64,000 bases of DNA from Mesorhizobium loti. Lineage in GTDB: Bacteria; Pseudomonadota; Alphaproteobacteria; Rhizobiales; Rhizobiaceae. Location: assembly GCA_002356515.1 (NCBI GenBank), contig AP017605.1, positions 2,108,001 to 2,172,000 on the forward strand. The letters run 5' to 3'. The translations under genes were made by a program, and so were the position numbers. Positions within the stretch are counted from its first letter, which is position 1, and each line of letters starts with the position of its first letter. The notes beneath the pieces are model-generated. The model did no database searches, was not told the DNA's origin, and worked only from the letters and a program-made list of their open reading frames with translations. This document shows positions 44,196 through 53,193 of this stretch, piece by piece.

Positions 44196-45578
44196 TCACT
44201 CGAGCCCGATCCACACAAAGCCGTCCTGCTTTCGGCAGGGGTATACGATCAGTTTTGCGCGGTTTTTCGAAATGTTACCCGCGAATTCATAGCCCGGCGC
44301 AGTACCATCCTGCTGCAGCTGCGCCCACCCCCTGATTTCGCCGGTAGACAGGTCGAAACAACTCTGATGCCAGCGGCAGACCAGGCCAAGATCTGGAGTG
44401 ATCGTGCTCTCCGTGTGCGGGAGCTTCAGCTTTTCGGCCTGAGTGGAACTTCGCCTTTCGTAGAGCGGCAGATGAAGATGCGGGCAGGCATTGTTGAAGG
44501 CGCAATAGTTGTCGGATCCGCGAACGACGACGATATCGCAATCTTCAAAATCGAGAATCCGGCGTTCGTAGGGCTTAAGCTCGTTTTCGGAAAAAGCGCG
44601 AACCCACCTCCTGCCGCCCTGACGGATAGTCTCGCGAAGCCCCTTGGCATTCAGGTCGGCGTCAATTTCGGGCTTCAGCCTGACTATTTCGAACAGGCTT
44701 GTGCGCTCGGCGGTACCGCGAAGGCGTACCCTGACGAAGTCGCCGATTTCCACCTTGTCGGCGATCTGGTCGCGAAGGGCCTCTGATATTAGCAATCGCG
44801 TACCGGCATCTTTATTGGCGGCCTCGACCCGGCTGGCCAGATTTACAACGTCGCCGATGGCCGTGAGACGTTCGTGTCCAGCAAAACCCAATGTGCCGAT
44901 GACGGCTTCGCCATAGTTGAGGCCGATACGAATATCGAAATCGATGCCATACATCGAGGCAAAGAAAGGCTTCAGACGATCGACCGTGGCGAGGGTCTGA
45001 AGTGCGGCGTTCACGGCGCGGAGCGGAGCGTCTGGCTGGTCGTCGATACCGAATATTGCCATGAGCCCATCGCCGATCAGTTTGTCCACGAAACCGCCAT
45101 TCTGCTCGATGATGTCGCCGACTTGGGCAAAGTAGCGATTGAGCAGATACATCACGTCGTAGGGCGAAAGCCGCTCCGACAGCGCTGTGAAATCAACAAT
45201 GTCACTGAAGAAGACCGCAACATGCCTTGCTTCGCCGCAACGAGTCGCGGCAGAAGTGCCAAGCTGACTGGTGATCATCATGTCGGTTTCGTCTAGCACC
45301 AGGCGTCGGACGCGAAGCTCGCCTTCCGGCCTGAGCTGACAGGCCAGCCGAACCTCATCGGCCAATCTCAACCGGTTCGCCATTAGGGTTTCGTCCGGAT
45401 TCCGGTCCGGGCAAGCCTCAAGGCCATCGAGAACCCAAACGCGGCATGTCGAGCATTTCGCCCTGCCGCCGCATGCGTGGGCAAATGGCACGCCCGACCT
45501 GAGAGCCGCCTCAAGCAAGGTCTCATCCGCGGCCACGTCGAAATCCACTCTGTCGGGTAAAGCGGTTACTTTGGTCAT
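44196..45578 (-). CDS. ferredoxin - class III adenylate cyclase - Rieske three-domain fusion
   Basis: This 460-residue soluble protein begins with a [2Fe-2S] ferredoxin domain (Cys36, Cys42 and Cys45 in HACGGRAKCSTCRV, then Cys80). A cyclase domain at about 118-300 keeps every catalytic residue: Asp126 and Asp170 for metal, Lys166 and Asp243 for adenine, and Asn246 with Arg250 in DVVNLASRVE. The C-terminal Rieske domain has CPH at 365-367 and CRWH at 401-404. It should make cyclic AMP under control of redox or oxygen through its two cluster domains. A GTG four codons upstream is an alternative start. No gene is coupled to it. Confidence 0.93.
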   Translation of the reverse strand: MTKVTALPDRVDFDVAADETLLEAALRSGVPFAHACGGRAKCSTCRVWVLDGLEACPDRNPDETLMANRLRLADEVRLACQLRPEGELRVRRLVLDETDMMITSQLGTSAATRCGEARHVAVFFSDIVDFTALSERLSPYDVMYLLNRYFAQVGDIIEQNGGFVDKLIGDGLMAIFGIDDQPDAPLRAVNAALQTLATVDRLKPFFASMYGIDFDIRIGLNYGEAVIGTLGFAGHERLTAIGDVVNLASRVEAANKDAGTRLLISEALRDQIADKVEIGDFVRVRLRGTAERTSLFEIVRLKPEIDADLNAKGLRETIRQGGRRWVRAFSENELKPYERRILDFEDCDIVVVRGSDNYCAFNNACPHLHLPLYERRSSTQAEKLKLPHTESTITPDLGLVCRWHQSCFDLSTGEIRGWAQLQQDGTAPGYEFAGNISKNRAKLIVYPCRKQDGFVWIGLE

Positions 45579-46120
45579 ATCACCGAACACAGGTCCGTCG
45601 CGTTAACTGGCTTCTCAGTGTAGCACCAATCGGCTCAGGCAATAGAATCGTGCAAAATTCGAACACCAACGAAGCCGAAATGGTTTCGTTGCGGGGACCG
45701 GACCATGAGACCTCTTGCATCAGCAGCGACCGCTTGCTGAGCAGACAACGAGGGTTGATCATAGCGCGGATCGTATTGGTGACGTTGCAGAGCAGAAACC
45801 GGCTTCCTCGAGATGCGACAACAAGGCAGCAACGATGTACGCCTACTATCAACGCGCGAAGCAGACCATCTCGCTCTAACCGTCGAACTTCCGTCAATGG
45901 CGCAACCGCGACCTCCGGCGTGGTCGTCGGCAATGTCTGCTTTCAGGCGGTGGCAAAGCTGACCTCAACGGCCGAGATCAGGCGCATTGCCGCCCGGCAG
46001 CATTGGGCCGCGAGCTGACAGTCAGCTCCTAGGCTGAAATCATCAGCAAGCGGACGTTCCCGCTGGCAAGAAGAATTTCGGGCGCCGGCAGGCCTACGAA
46101 AGTTCCTGAGGAAGGAAGCC

Positions 46121-46309
46121 GTGGACCACGGGCAATGGCTACGGGATGTCGATTTTCGGCTGGTGTCGGGGATGGCAGGACCGCCGCCACCAAGCGCCGG
46201 GATCGATCCGGACGGACCGCTTCGCCTTTCGGCCGCCCGGCATTTTCGGCGCGGCGTGAGGAGGGTCGCGGCCTTGGCGGCATCGACGATCACCATGGTC
46301 GACCGTTGA
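46121..46309 (+). CDS. possible small protein
   Basis: This 62-codon frame starts with GTG behind GAGGAAGG and reads DHGQWLRDVDFRLVSGMAG onward. The ribosome site is good but the protein has no recognised family, and the surrounding region looks decayed. Confidence 0.25.
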   Translation: MDHGQWLRDVDFRLVSGMAGPPPPSAGIDPDGPLRLSAARHFRRGVRRVAALAASTITMVDR

Positions 46310-46419
46310 GTGCCTGCGGCTGAACCCTGGAGCATGCAATGCCAATTCATGGACAGTTCTCTCGATCCGGTGTTCTGGCGTCCGGCGGTCTGCGCGGCTG
46401 CCTCCATCGTTCGAACACC

Positions 46420-46580
46420 TCAATCACGATCATGCGTCCGCCGCAGCAAGGACATGAGCACCACGGGCAGGTTGCGCGGATGCGCCAGCCGGACGAGCTT
46501 GCGCGCTAGGTCCGGGCGGTCAAGCGAGTTGGTGAAGAAGAAGCGCAGCGCCGACACGATGGGGAACGCCATCGTCCTGC
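46420..46580 (-). pseudogene. possible C-terminal gene fragment
   Basis: The minus strand reads ALRFFFTNSLDRPDLARKLV and HPRNLPVVLMSLLRRTHD, which looks like the end of a real protein rather than random sequence. I do not recognise the family, and no upstream part is present. Confidence 0.3.
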
Positions 46581-46685
46581 TGTCTGACCTGGAACCGGCG
46601 CAGATCGTCCGCTGCGGCCGTATCCGGTGATCAGTCAAGGAAGGTTGCGAACCGGCCGACATCGTGGAGGTACGTTGGAGCGGGA

Positions 46686-46699
46686 TTGATGCGTATCAA
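46686..46699. promoter_or_regulatory. FNR/FixK-type box before groEL
   Basis: TTGAT-GCGT-ATCAA is a perfect match to the anaerobox consensus and ends 54 nt before the groEL start. Confidence 0.85.
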
Positions 46700-46753
46700 A
46701 GCCGACTGAACTCATCCCTGTTAGCCAAGACGCATGATAGTTCGGAGACGGTC

Positions 46754-48376
46754 ATGGCTCACAAACAGGTGTTGTTTCGTTCAGCGGCGCGCGAAAAGAT
46801 TCTGCGTGGCGCAACCCAGCTCGCCGACGCCGTGCGCGTGACGCTCGGGCCGCGCTCGAAATCGGTTTTGATCGAAAAGAAGTGGGGCGCTCCCATCGTC
46901 TGCAATGACGGGGTGACCATCGCCAAGGAATTCGACCTGAAGGATCCCGAGGAGAACCTTGGCGCGCGGATGCTCAGGCAGGCGGCCGAGAAAACCGGGG
47001 ACATGGTCGGTGATGGCACCAGCACGTCGACCATTCTGGCCCATGCGATGTTCGCTGACGGGGTGCGCAATGTCGTCGCTGGCGCCAGCGCGATCGACAT
47101 CAAGAAGGGTCTCGATCGCGCAACAAAACGCGCGATCGACACGCTCAAGCAGATATCCCGCCCGGTCTCGACCCGTCGCGAAAAAGAACAGGTGGCAACG
47201 ATCTCCGCGCACAACGATCCTCTCATCGGCCAGCTGGTCGGCGAGGCAATGGAGAAGGTTGGCGGCGAAGGCGTCATCACGGTCGAAGAGTCGAAGACCA
47301 CCGAGACCGTTCTGGACGTCGTCGAAGGCATGCAGTTCGATCGCGGATTCCTGTCACCGTATTTCGTGACCGATCCCGAGAAGATGGAAGCGGTCCTGGA
47401 AGACGCGCTCGTGCTCATCGTCGAAAAGAAGATCGCTTCGCTGAATGATCTGATCAAGCTGCTCGAGGCTGTAGCAAAGTCGGGAGCGCCCCTGCTCGTG
47501 ATCGCCGAAGAAGTCGAAGGCGAGGCACTGGCGACGCTCATCGTCAATCAGATCCGGGGCACCTTCAAGAACTGTGCCGTAAAGGCGCCTGGCTTCGGCG
47601 ATCGCCGCAAGGCCATGTTGCAGGACATCGCCATCCTGACCGGCGGACAGGTCATCTCCGAGGACCTCGGGCTCAAACTGGAAAATGTCACGATGGAACA
47701 GCTGGGCCGGGCCAAGCGCATGGTCGTCGACAAGGACAATACGACGATCATCGGTGGCAGCGGAGACCCGAAGGCAATCAAGGGCCGTGTCGAACAGATT
47801 CGGCGAGAGATCGACAATACGACGAGCGACTATGATCGCGAAAAGCTGCAGGAGCGGCTGGCCAAGCTTGCAGGTGGTGTCGCCGTCATCAAGGTCGGCG
47901 CGCCGACCGAGGCTGAAATGAAGTCGAAAAAGGAAGCTCTCGACGATGCCATCAGCGCCACCAAGGCCGCGGTCGCCGAAGGCATCGTGCCGGGCGGCGG
48001 GCTTGCCCTCTTGCGATGCATCACGACCGTGGCTGACGAGGAACAACACTGCGAAGGCGACGAGCGGACCGGCGTGCAGATCCTCAGGCGGGCTCTCGAA
48101 GCGCCGGTCAGGCAGATCGCCGAGAACTCCGCCGTCGACGGAGGCGTCGTCATTGCCAAGATGCTCGAAGGCACCGGCAATTTCGGCTTCGATGCGGGAA
48201 GGAAGGAATATGTCGACCTGGTTGAAGCCGGCATCATCGATCCGACCAAGGTCGTTCGCATCGCGCTGGAGAACGCAGTCTCGGTGGCGAGTGTTCTGCT
48301 CTTGACCGAAGCGACCATGACCGAAATTCCGGAACCGGCGAAAGAACGCACCTTCGAACCAGAGATGGCGATGTAG
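46754..48376 (+). CDS. groEL: GroEL-type chaperonin, orphan paralogue
   Basis: This 540-residue protein aligns with GroEL throughout: [20 protein letters not shown] near the N-terminus, [40 protein letters not shown] and [13 protein letters not shown]. The nucleotide loop reads [13 protein letters not shown] where most GroELs have GDGTTTATVLA. The usual GGM-repeat tail is missing: it ends RTFEPEMAM. No groES gene is adjacent. Together with its perfect anaerobox this suggests a specialised chaperonin used at low oxygen, which may borrow GroES from the main operon. Confidence 0.95.
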   Translation: MAHKQVLFRSAAREKILRGATQLADAVRVTLGPRSKSVLIEKKWGAPIVCNDGVTIAKEFDLKDPEENLGARMLRQAAEKTGDMVGDGTSTSTILAHAMFADGVRNVVAGASAIDIKKGLDRATKRAIDTLKQISRPVSTRREKEQVATISAHNDPLIGQLVGEAMEKVGGEGVITVEESKTTETVLDVVEGMQFDRGFLSPYFVTDPEKMEAVLEDALVLIVEKKIASLNDLIKLLEAVAKSGAPLLVIAEEVEGEALATLIVNQIRGTFKNCAVKAPGFGDRRKAMLQDIAILTGGQVISEDLGLKLENVTMEQLGRAKRMVVDKDNTTIIGGSGDPKAIKGRVEQIRREIDNTTSDYDREKLQERLAKLAGGVAVIKVGAPTEAEMKSKKEALDDAISATKAAVAEGIVPGGGLALLRCITTVADEEQHCEGDERTGVQILRRALEAPVRQIAENSAVDGGVVIAKMLEGTGNFGFDAGRKEYVDLVEAGIIDPTKVVRIALENAVSVASVLLLTEATMTEIPEPAKERTFEPEMAM

Positions 48377-48444
48377 GCGGCGAGTTCCGGAGCACCGAAT
48401 TTGGATTGGAGGCGAAAGGCGCGAACCGCCGAGGCCGGCAGGCT

Positions 48445-48458
48445 TTGATGCGCATCAA
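48445..48458. promoter_or_regulatory. FNR/FixK-type box before the first USP gene
   Basis: TTGAT-GCGC-ATCAA is a perfect and fully palindromic box. It ends 56 nt before the ATG. Confidence 0.85.
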
Positions 48459-48514
48459 GGCGCACGATCGGACCTCAGGTGATCCTGCGGCAAATCTCAT
48501 CGGAGGGCACCAAA

Positions 48515-49330
48515 ATGATCTTCAACACCATCATGGTTCAACTCGATGTCGATTCTCCGGCAGCGCCGCGAACGAACTATGCGCTGGAGTTGGCGCGACG
48601 CTTCGAAGCCACACTGATCGGTTTTGCCGCGGCCGATTCATATGTCTTTGTCCCCGGTGACGACGGCGGGATGGCGGCGGCAGAAATCATGCGTGAGCGC
48701 CGGATCGAGATCGAGGATCGCCTGAAGATCCTGAAGGAGGAATTCCTGGGCCTCGTCGGAGACGACGCCACCTGGCGTGAAGAGATCGGGGATCCGACAC
48801 GCCTGCTCGCGAAACATGCCCGCGCCGCCGATCTCGTCGTGACGGGAACGCCGGTCTCCGGCGCTGATCACCACCGGGTGGTCGACATCGGAACATCGGT
48901 GCTGTCGGCCGGACGGCCCGTGCTGATTGCGGCCGACCGGCTTGTTCCGCCCGACCCCAAGAAGGTTCTGGTCGCGTGGAAGGATACCCGCGAGGCTCGG
49001 CGAGCAGTCACGGATGCACTGCCGTTCCTGACCGGCGCACAAGATGTGCTCGTGGCGACGATCGAAGAACAAAACCAGAGGGATGCGCGCGAAAGTGTCA
49101 GCGACGTCGTCCGGTACATGATGAGGCATGGCATCAAGGCGAGATCGGAAATCCTGGACTCGGATCGTAGGGATGCTTGCGAAACCATTGTCGGACTCGC
49201 CCACGGCATGGGTGCCAACCTTGTCGTCGCCGGTGGCTACGGGCATAGCCGGCTGTTTGAATGGGCCTTTGGAGGCATGACCCGCTCCCTGCTCAGGAAT
49301 GGCTCCGTCAACCGCTTGTTCTCGAACTGA
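48515..49330 (+). CDS. universal stress protein, tandem UspA domains (1)
   Basis: This 271-residue protein has two UspA folds. The second ends with the nucleotide-binding signature VVAGGYGHSRLFEWAFGGMT, close to the G-x2-G-x9-GS pattern. The first has lost part of it (LVVTGTPVSG). It contains VLVAWKDTREARRAVTDALP, shared almost exactly with the USP at 50028. The start is chosen for the CGGAGGG site upstream. USPs of this kind support survival in stationary, hypoxic or oxidant-exposed cells. The flavin reductase gene follows 77 nt later. Confidence 0.92.
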   Translation: MIFNTIMVQLDVDSPAAPRTNYALELARRFEATLIGFAAADSYVFVPGDDGGMAAAEIMRERRIEIEDRLKILKEEFLGLVGDDATWREEIGDPTRLLAKHARAADLVVTGTPVSGADHHRVVDIGTSVLSAGRPVLIAADRLVPPDPKKVLVAWKDTREARRAVTDALPFLTGAQDVLVATIEEQNQRDARESVSDVVRYMMRHGIKARSEILDSDRRDACETIVGLAHGMGANLVVAGGYGHSRLFEWAFGGMTRSLLRNGSVNRLFSN

Positions 49331-49407
49331 CGCACTGAATGCAGGCCGTTCGCCCGGTGACGGCCGGCTTGCGCTTGCCAATATAGAATACAACGGAGGG
49401 TGCGAAG

Positions 49408-49938
49408 ATGAAGGAACTGCCGCTTGCCGAGGTCTATCGGCTGATCGAACCGGGTCCAGTCGTTCTGCTGACAACGAGGGCGAGAGGCCGCGCCAATGTC
49501 ATGACCATGTCGTGGCACATGATGGTGGAGTTTACACCGCCGACGATTGCCTGTGTCGTGTCGAGTGGCGATTTCTCGTTTGCCGCGTTGCGCGACACCA
49601 AGGAGTGCGTGATCGCGATTCCGGCCGTGGGACTGGCGGACAAGGTCGTGGCGGTCGGCAACTGCTCAGGCCGGGACAAAGACAAGTTCGCGACGACCTG
49701 GCTGACGCCGCTGGCCGCCGAGCATGTCGCCGCGCCCTTGGTCGCCGAATGCTTTGCCAATCTCGAATGCCGCGTCGTCGATACCCGGCTCGTCAACAAA
49801 TACAATCTTTTCGTCCTCGAGGTCGTGAAGGCCTGGGTCGATCCGGGGCAGCCAAAACCAAAGACGATGCACCATATCGGAAAGGGTACCTTCGTGGTGG
49901 ACGGAGAGACCATCCATTTCGAGTCGCATATGCCCTGA
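49408..49938 (+). CDS. flavin reductase-like FMN-binding protein
   Basis: This 176-residue protein has the flavin reductase-like (split-barrel) features VVLLTTRARGRANVMTMSWH, MVEFTPPTIACVVSSGDFSF and NCSGRDKDKFATTW, with LVNKYNLFVLEVVKAWVD later. Such proteins bind FMN and reduce flavin or an unidentified substrate. It has no box of its own and follows the USP gene by 77 nt, so it is probably in that operon. It is also just upstream of the next box. Confidence 0.88.
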   Translation: MKELPLAEVYRLIEPGPVVLLTTRARGRANVMTMSWHMMVEFTPPTIACVVSSGDFSFAALRDTKECVIAIPAVGLADKVVAVGNCSGRDKDKFATTWLTPLAAEHVAAPLVAECFANLECRVVDTRLVNKYNLFVLEVVKAWVDPGQPKPKTMHHIGKGTFVVDGETIHFESHMP

Positions 49939-49947
49939 GGTCGCAAC

Positions 49948-49961
49948 TTGATCGGCATCAA
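49948..49961. promoter_or_regulatory. FNR/FixK-type box before the second USP gene
   Basis: TTGAT-CGGC-ATCAA is a perfect match and ends 66 nt before the USP start at 50028. Confidence 0.85.
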
Positions 49962-50027
49962 GGATCGCAATGCATGGGACGGGCTAGTCTCAGCTGATCC
50001 GACCGATACCGAAGAAGAGCGTGAGCG

Positions 50028-50852
50028 ATGAGTTACAAATCCATTCTGCTGAATGTGGGCATAGACGGGCCGATCGCGCCCGTCACCAAGATTGCCATCG
50101 ATCTTGCCAGGCGCTCCGAGGCCCGGTTGATCGGCTTCTGTGCGGCCGATGCGCCCTTGCCCGTCACGATGGCACCCGAGGGTGCTGCGATAGCCGCCGA
50201 GGTCTGGCAGCAATTGAGGGATGACATCAAGAAGCGCTTCGAGGACCTCCACGTCGAGTTTGACAGCCTGGTTGCCGGTTCGGTGGCGACGGAATGGCGC
50301 AACACGCTCGACAATCCCAACCATGCCTTGGTCGCGACATCGAGGAGCGCGGATCTCATCATCACCGGAGCTCCTGAAGGGGCTTCCTCCGGCGATTCCT
50401 ATCGGACTGTCGATCCCGGCAGCCTAGTGCTGCGCGCTGGCAGGCCGGTGTTGATCTCGTCGGCCGGCGCGGAGCAGGCACCGACAGGCAGGATCGTGGT
50501 TGCCTGGAAGGATACACGCGAAGCCAGACGCGCGGTGGCCGATGCAGTGCCGCTGATGGCGATGGCGGACGATGTGATCGTGGTCACGATCGATTCCGAG
50601 CCGGGTGACCGAACGACAGCCGGCATAAAGGATGTCGCGACCTTCCTGGCCGAGCATGGCATCAAGGCGCGCACCGAAGTGCTGAAGGCCGACAACGAGA
50701 GCAACAAGCTGATCGACTTCCTGAGTTCCGCCAAGGCCGATCTGATCGTGTCAGGCGCTTATGGACACAGCCGCATCATGGAATGGGTGTTCGGCGGCGT
50801 TACCCGCTCGCTGCTCGACGACGTCCAGCTCTGCCGCTTCATGTCAAACTGA
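50028..50852 (+). CDS. universal stress protein, tandem UspA domains (2)
   Basis: This 274-residue protein is a clear paralogue of the one at 48515. It has IVVAWKDTREARRAVADAVP and the nucleotide loop IVSGAYGHSRIMEWVFGGVT in its second UspA domain. The first domain has ITGAPEGASSGDSYRTVDPG. It has its own perfect anaerobox. Two USPs of the same type within 1.5 kb point to a local duplication. Confidence 0.93.
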   Translation: MSYKSILLNVGIDGPIAPVTKIAIDLARRSEARLIGFCAADAPLPVTMAPEGAAIAAEVWQQLRDDIKKRFEDLHVEFDSLVAGSVATEWRNTLDNPNHALVATSRSADLIITGAPEGASSGDSYRTVDPGSLVLRAGRPVLISSAGAEQAPTGRIVVAWKDTREARRAVADAVPLMAMADDVIVVTIDSEPGDRTTAGIKDVATFLAEHGIKARTEVLKADNESNKLIDFLSSAKADLIVSGAYGHSRIMEWVFGGVTRSLLDDVQLCRFMSN

Positions 50853-50936
50853 TCACCCGCCCCTCGACATGCCTTGGCGTGTTCGTCAGCGACTACGGCT
50901 ATTGGCACCGGTGGGGCTTGGAAGGGAGGATGGCAA

Positions 50937-51164
50937 ATGCCTTATGCGACCGAGGAAGATCTTCCATCGCCCATCAGGACGCATTTGCCCACGCATGCCC
51001 AGGAGATCTTTCGCGCTGCCTTCAACAGCGCTTGGGACGAATATGTCGACCAAGGCGAAAAGCGTGAAGAAACAGCCCATCGCGTCGCGTGGGCTGCCGT
51101 GAAGCGCCACTATCGCAAGGCAGGCAGGGATTGGGTGCCCATCCGACCAAGCCGTGTAATTTGA
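50937..51164 (+). CDS. ChaB-like small protein
   Basis: This 75-residue protein reads MPYATEEDLPSPIRTHLPTH then AQEIFRAAFNSAWDEYVDQG, and AHRVAWAAVKRHYRKAG near its end. This is the ChaB family pattern. ChaB has been described as a cation transport regulator, though its real role is unsettled. The start follows GGGAGG. It is 84 nt behind the second USP gene and probably in its transcript. Confidence 0.87.
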   Translation: MPYATEEDLPSPIRTHLPTHAQEIFRAAFNSAWDEYVDQGEKREETAHRVAWAAVKRHYRKAGRDWVPIRPSRVI

Positions 51165-51174
51165 TCGAGATCAA
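51161..51174. promoter_or_regulatory. FNR/FixK-type box before the 71-residue protein
   Basis: TTGAT-CGAG-ATCAA is a perfect match that overlaps the last codons of the ChaB-like gene and ends 62 nt before the next start. Confidence 0.85.
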
Positions 51175-51236
51175 GACCGTCTCCGCTGCGTTCATTCATA
51201 AGATTTGGGATCGGGCACTTAGGCAATGTGGTTTCA

Positions 51237-51452
51237 ATGACAGACAGCGTTACGGGGCTTCTCAATGCGTGCAACGCGGAGAAGAGCAAAGGGGCGGATT
51301 TTCCGACGATCTGGAAAGCCATCCTGAAGGTGCACCCCTGTGTCACGGGATCACCGATCCAGGACCGCAGTGATGACGGTCCGGTGCTGTTAATTCCGTT
51401 GATCACCGGACAGTTTCTCGCCTTCCTGGATTCGGAATTCTATCTCCTTTAG
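51237..51452 (+). CDS. conserved small protein of unknown function
   Basis: This 71-residue soluble protein includes SKGADFPTIWKAILKVHPCV and DDGPVLLIPLITGQFLAFLD. A GTG three codons earlier is an alternative start. Its own anaerobox and a broken paralogue at 30680-30870 show that it is a real gene family. I do not recognise its function. Confidence 0.75.
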   Translation: MTDSVTGLLNACNAEKSKGADFPTIWKAILKVHPCVTGSPIQDRSDDGPVLLIPLITGQFLAFLDSEFYLL

Positions 51453-51644
51453 CCGCAGCGCTGACGGTTATCGGGGTACGGCGCCCCTCCGGAGATCTTG
51501 GCTGGGGATTCTGCGGTCGACACTGCCGGCGACGGTCTCTGCCGCCAGCAATGCCTTCCTGATCGCAGGTGCGTGAGGCCGACATTCCGCCACATCTGGC
51601 CCGCGACGGTCGATATCAGCCTGGTTGTGGGCTGTGCGGGCTAC

Positions 51645-52049
51645 TCAAGCCGCTGCCAACGTGTTCTCGATGGCTTCGACTGAGTGCTTCACGAGATCCT
51701 TGCCGAGTTCGCCCGCCAGTTTCGCCTTCAGCGAAGGCTCAACATGCTTGCGCAGTTCGCCGAGCGTCCGCGGATCGGCAACGACCACCACATGCTCGAA
51801 CGCTTCCGTCAGCGCCTCGCGATTGAGATACGCGGCCACGGCAGCGGCAAAATCGTCTTCCCGCAGGCGAGAGTCGTCGGGATTGGCAGTGGAACTGCGG
51901 TGGCGACCACCCGAGCCAGTGTTGGCCGCTTGAAGCGTCGGCTCGCCCAATTCAACCAGATCGATCCGGGGCTCGTGACCCTTGTTGCGAAACAGGCGCA
52001 ATTTCTCGCCGTCGGTTACCGCGACCAGCGTGCCAGTCGTCATAATCAT
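51645..52049 (-). CDS. host attachment family protein
   Basis: This 134-residue protein begins MIMTTGTLVAVTDGEKLRLF and has EHVVVVADPRTLGELRKHVE and LVKHSVEAIENTL. This matches the family first described as needed for attachment of Agrobacterium to host cells. The fold resembles peptide release factor/eRF1-like domains, and a direct adhesion role is doubtful. AAGGAG precedes the start. It lies 138 nt after the BON gene on the same strand and is probably co-transcribed from the BON promoter. Confidence 0.85.
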   Translation of the reverse strand: MIMTTGTLVAVTDGEKLRLFRNKGHEPRIDLVELGEPTLQAANTGSGGRHRSSTANPDDSRLREDDFAAAVAAYLNREALTEAFEHVVVVADPRTLGELRKHVEPSLKAKLAGELGKDLVKHSVEAIENTLAAA

Positions 52050-52145
52050 GCTGTTACTCCTTGACATAGATTGAAGGTGTTGCTCGCCATCATGGCCGCG
52101 ATCTTCACCGCCAGCTTCGCGGTGCGCGTGCCTCGGGACTATCGG

Positions 52146-52170
52146 CGCGGCGGCCGCTTGAGCCGCCGCG
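52146..52170 (-). terminator. hairpin between BON and host-attachment genes
   Basis: CGCGGCGGC with a 7-nt loop and GCCGCCGCG forms a perfect 9-bp GC-rich stem without a T-run. It may reduce read-through from the BON gene or protect its message. Confidence 0.5.
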
Positions 52171-52187
52171 TCAACCGGGTCGAACCA

Positions 52188-52835
52188 TCAGACAATCGCA
52201 ATCCGGTCTTCCACCATCCGGACGCCCGGCGTCGACCAGGCGGCACGTTCCGCCGCCTGGCGCTCGGACCAGGCCTTGACCTTGCCTTCAAGCGTCACCC
52301 TGCCATCCCGCACATTGACGCGGATCGCCTGGGCTTCGACTTCCGCATCACGTTTCAGCGCATCCTCGATGCGCTTCTTGACGTCGGGTACCGAGGCACG
52401 TGGGGTGATTTCGATCTGATTGGCCACGCCAACGACACCGGCCAGCCCGCGCACAGCCTCGGCCGCCGCGTTCTTCTGGTATTGCCATTCAACTTTCCCG
52501 GTCAGCGTGATCCAGCCGTCCTGGACCTTGACCTGCACCTTGTCCCTCGGGATGGAGACGTTCCAGGTGACCGCATCGACCGCCCGCCTGGCGATCTCGT
52601 CGTCCGCGGTTCCCTTCTGTCCGATCAGCCGGACTTCGATTTCCTCGGCAATACCCTTCACGCCCTTGACCCGCTTGACCACATTTTCGGCGGTGGTCTT
52701 TTCCCAATAGGAAGAAACATGCCCGGTCAGGGTGACGATGCCCTCGTCCACGGCGACGCCGATGTGGGCGGCGTCGATGCTCGGCTCGAACTCCAACTCA
52801 TCGAGAATATTCTGACGCAATGTTAAATCCGTCAT
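52188..52835 (-). CDS. triple BON-domain protein
   Basis: This 215-residue protein has three BON domains. Each has a helix-strand core with a valine-rich strand and a Gly: VDEGIVTLTGHVSSYWEKTT, VQDGWITLTGKVEWQYQKNA and VRDGRVTLEGKVKAWSERQA. No signal peptide is seen, so it is probably cytoplasmic, unlike OsmY. BON proteins bind membranes or lipids and often appear under osmotic or envelope stress. Its promoter region holds an anaerobox. Confidence 0.92.
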   Translation of the reverse strand: MTDLTLRQNILDELEFEPSIDAAHIGVAVDEGIVTLTGHVSSYWEKTTAENVVKRVKGVKGIAEEIEVRLIGQKGTADDEIARRAVDAVTWNVSIPRDKVQVKVQDGWITLTGKVEWQYQKNAAAEAVRGLAGVVGVANQIEITPRASVPDVKKRIEDALKRDAEVEAQAIRVNVRDGRVTLEGKVKAWSERQAAERAAWSTPGVRMVEDRIAIV

Positions 52836-52903
52836 GGTCTGTCTCCTCTTGAACGGGGGCTTTCACCCCACCCAAAACAAAGCACCCTCGACAGAGGGTC
52901 ACA

Positions 52904-52917
52904 TTGATCTGGCTCAA
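52904..52917. promoter_or_regulatory. FNR/FixK-type box before the BON gene
   Basis: TTGAT-CTGG-CTCAA has one mismatch in the second half and lies 68 nt upstream of the leftward BON start. The same variant half-site is used before the USP pseudogene. Confidence 0.65.
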
Positions 52918-52980
52918 CAGTTGGCGACTTTCGCTTGCCCTGCTGTCAGCGGCCGTCCTGTCGGTTGGAGACGTCGCTGC

Positions 52981-53178
52981 TCAAGCGGGAACGGCCTTGC
53001 ATTCAGCCACCGGCTCGCGAACGGGCTTAGAAAGATCAAGCACCATCCGTCCCTCAACCTTGCCCGCCTTGAGGTTCGCGAAGATCGTGTTGATGTCCTC
53101 AAGACGCGCCTTGGTGATTTCGGCCTTCACGCACAGACGCCCGTTCGGCATGAACGCACCGGCGTCTATGCAGGCACG
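52981..53178 (-). pseudogene. C-terminal fragment of a zinc-dependent alcohol dehydrogenase
   Basis: The minus strand reads TKARLEDINTIFANLKAGKV then EGRMVLDLSKPV and a stop. LEDIN-x-IF-x2-L-x-AGK-x-EGR-x-VLD is the end of AdhP-like medium-chain alcohol dehydrogenases. The catalytic and cofactor domains are absent, because the Nramp gene begins immediately upstream. It is a remnant, though a short reading frame from MPNGRLC is open. Confidence 0.65.
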
Positions 53179-53193
53179 GCTCCATGCCCTTTG

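Larger units (their letters stand above)
45579..46685. other. long region without a firmly supported gene
   Basis: About 1.1 kb between the cyclase fusion and the groEL promoter contains only short or low-quality frames, two of which are listed separately at low confidence. It probably holds decayed sequence. Confidence 0.45.

Noticed and set aside
44139..44786. Plus-strand frame of 215 codons
   Set aside because: It is antisense to the Rieske part of the fusion protein, whose motifs are unmistakable.
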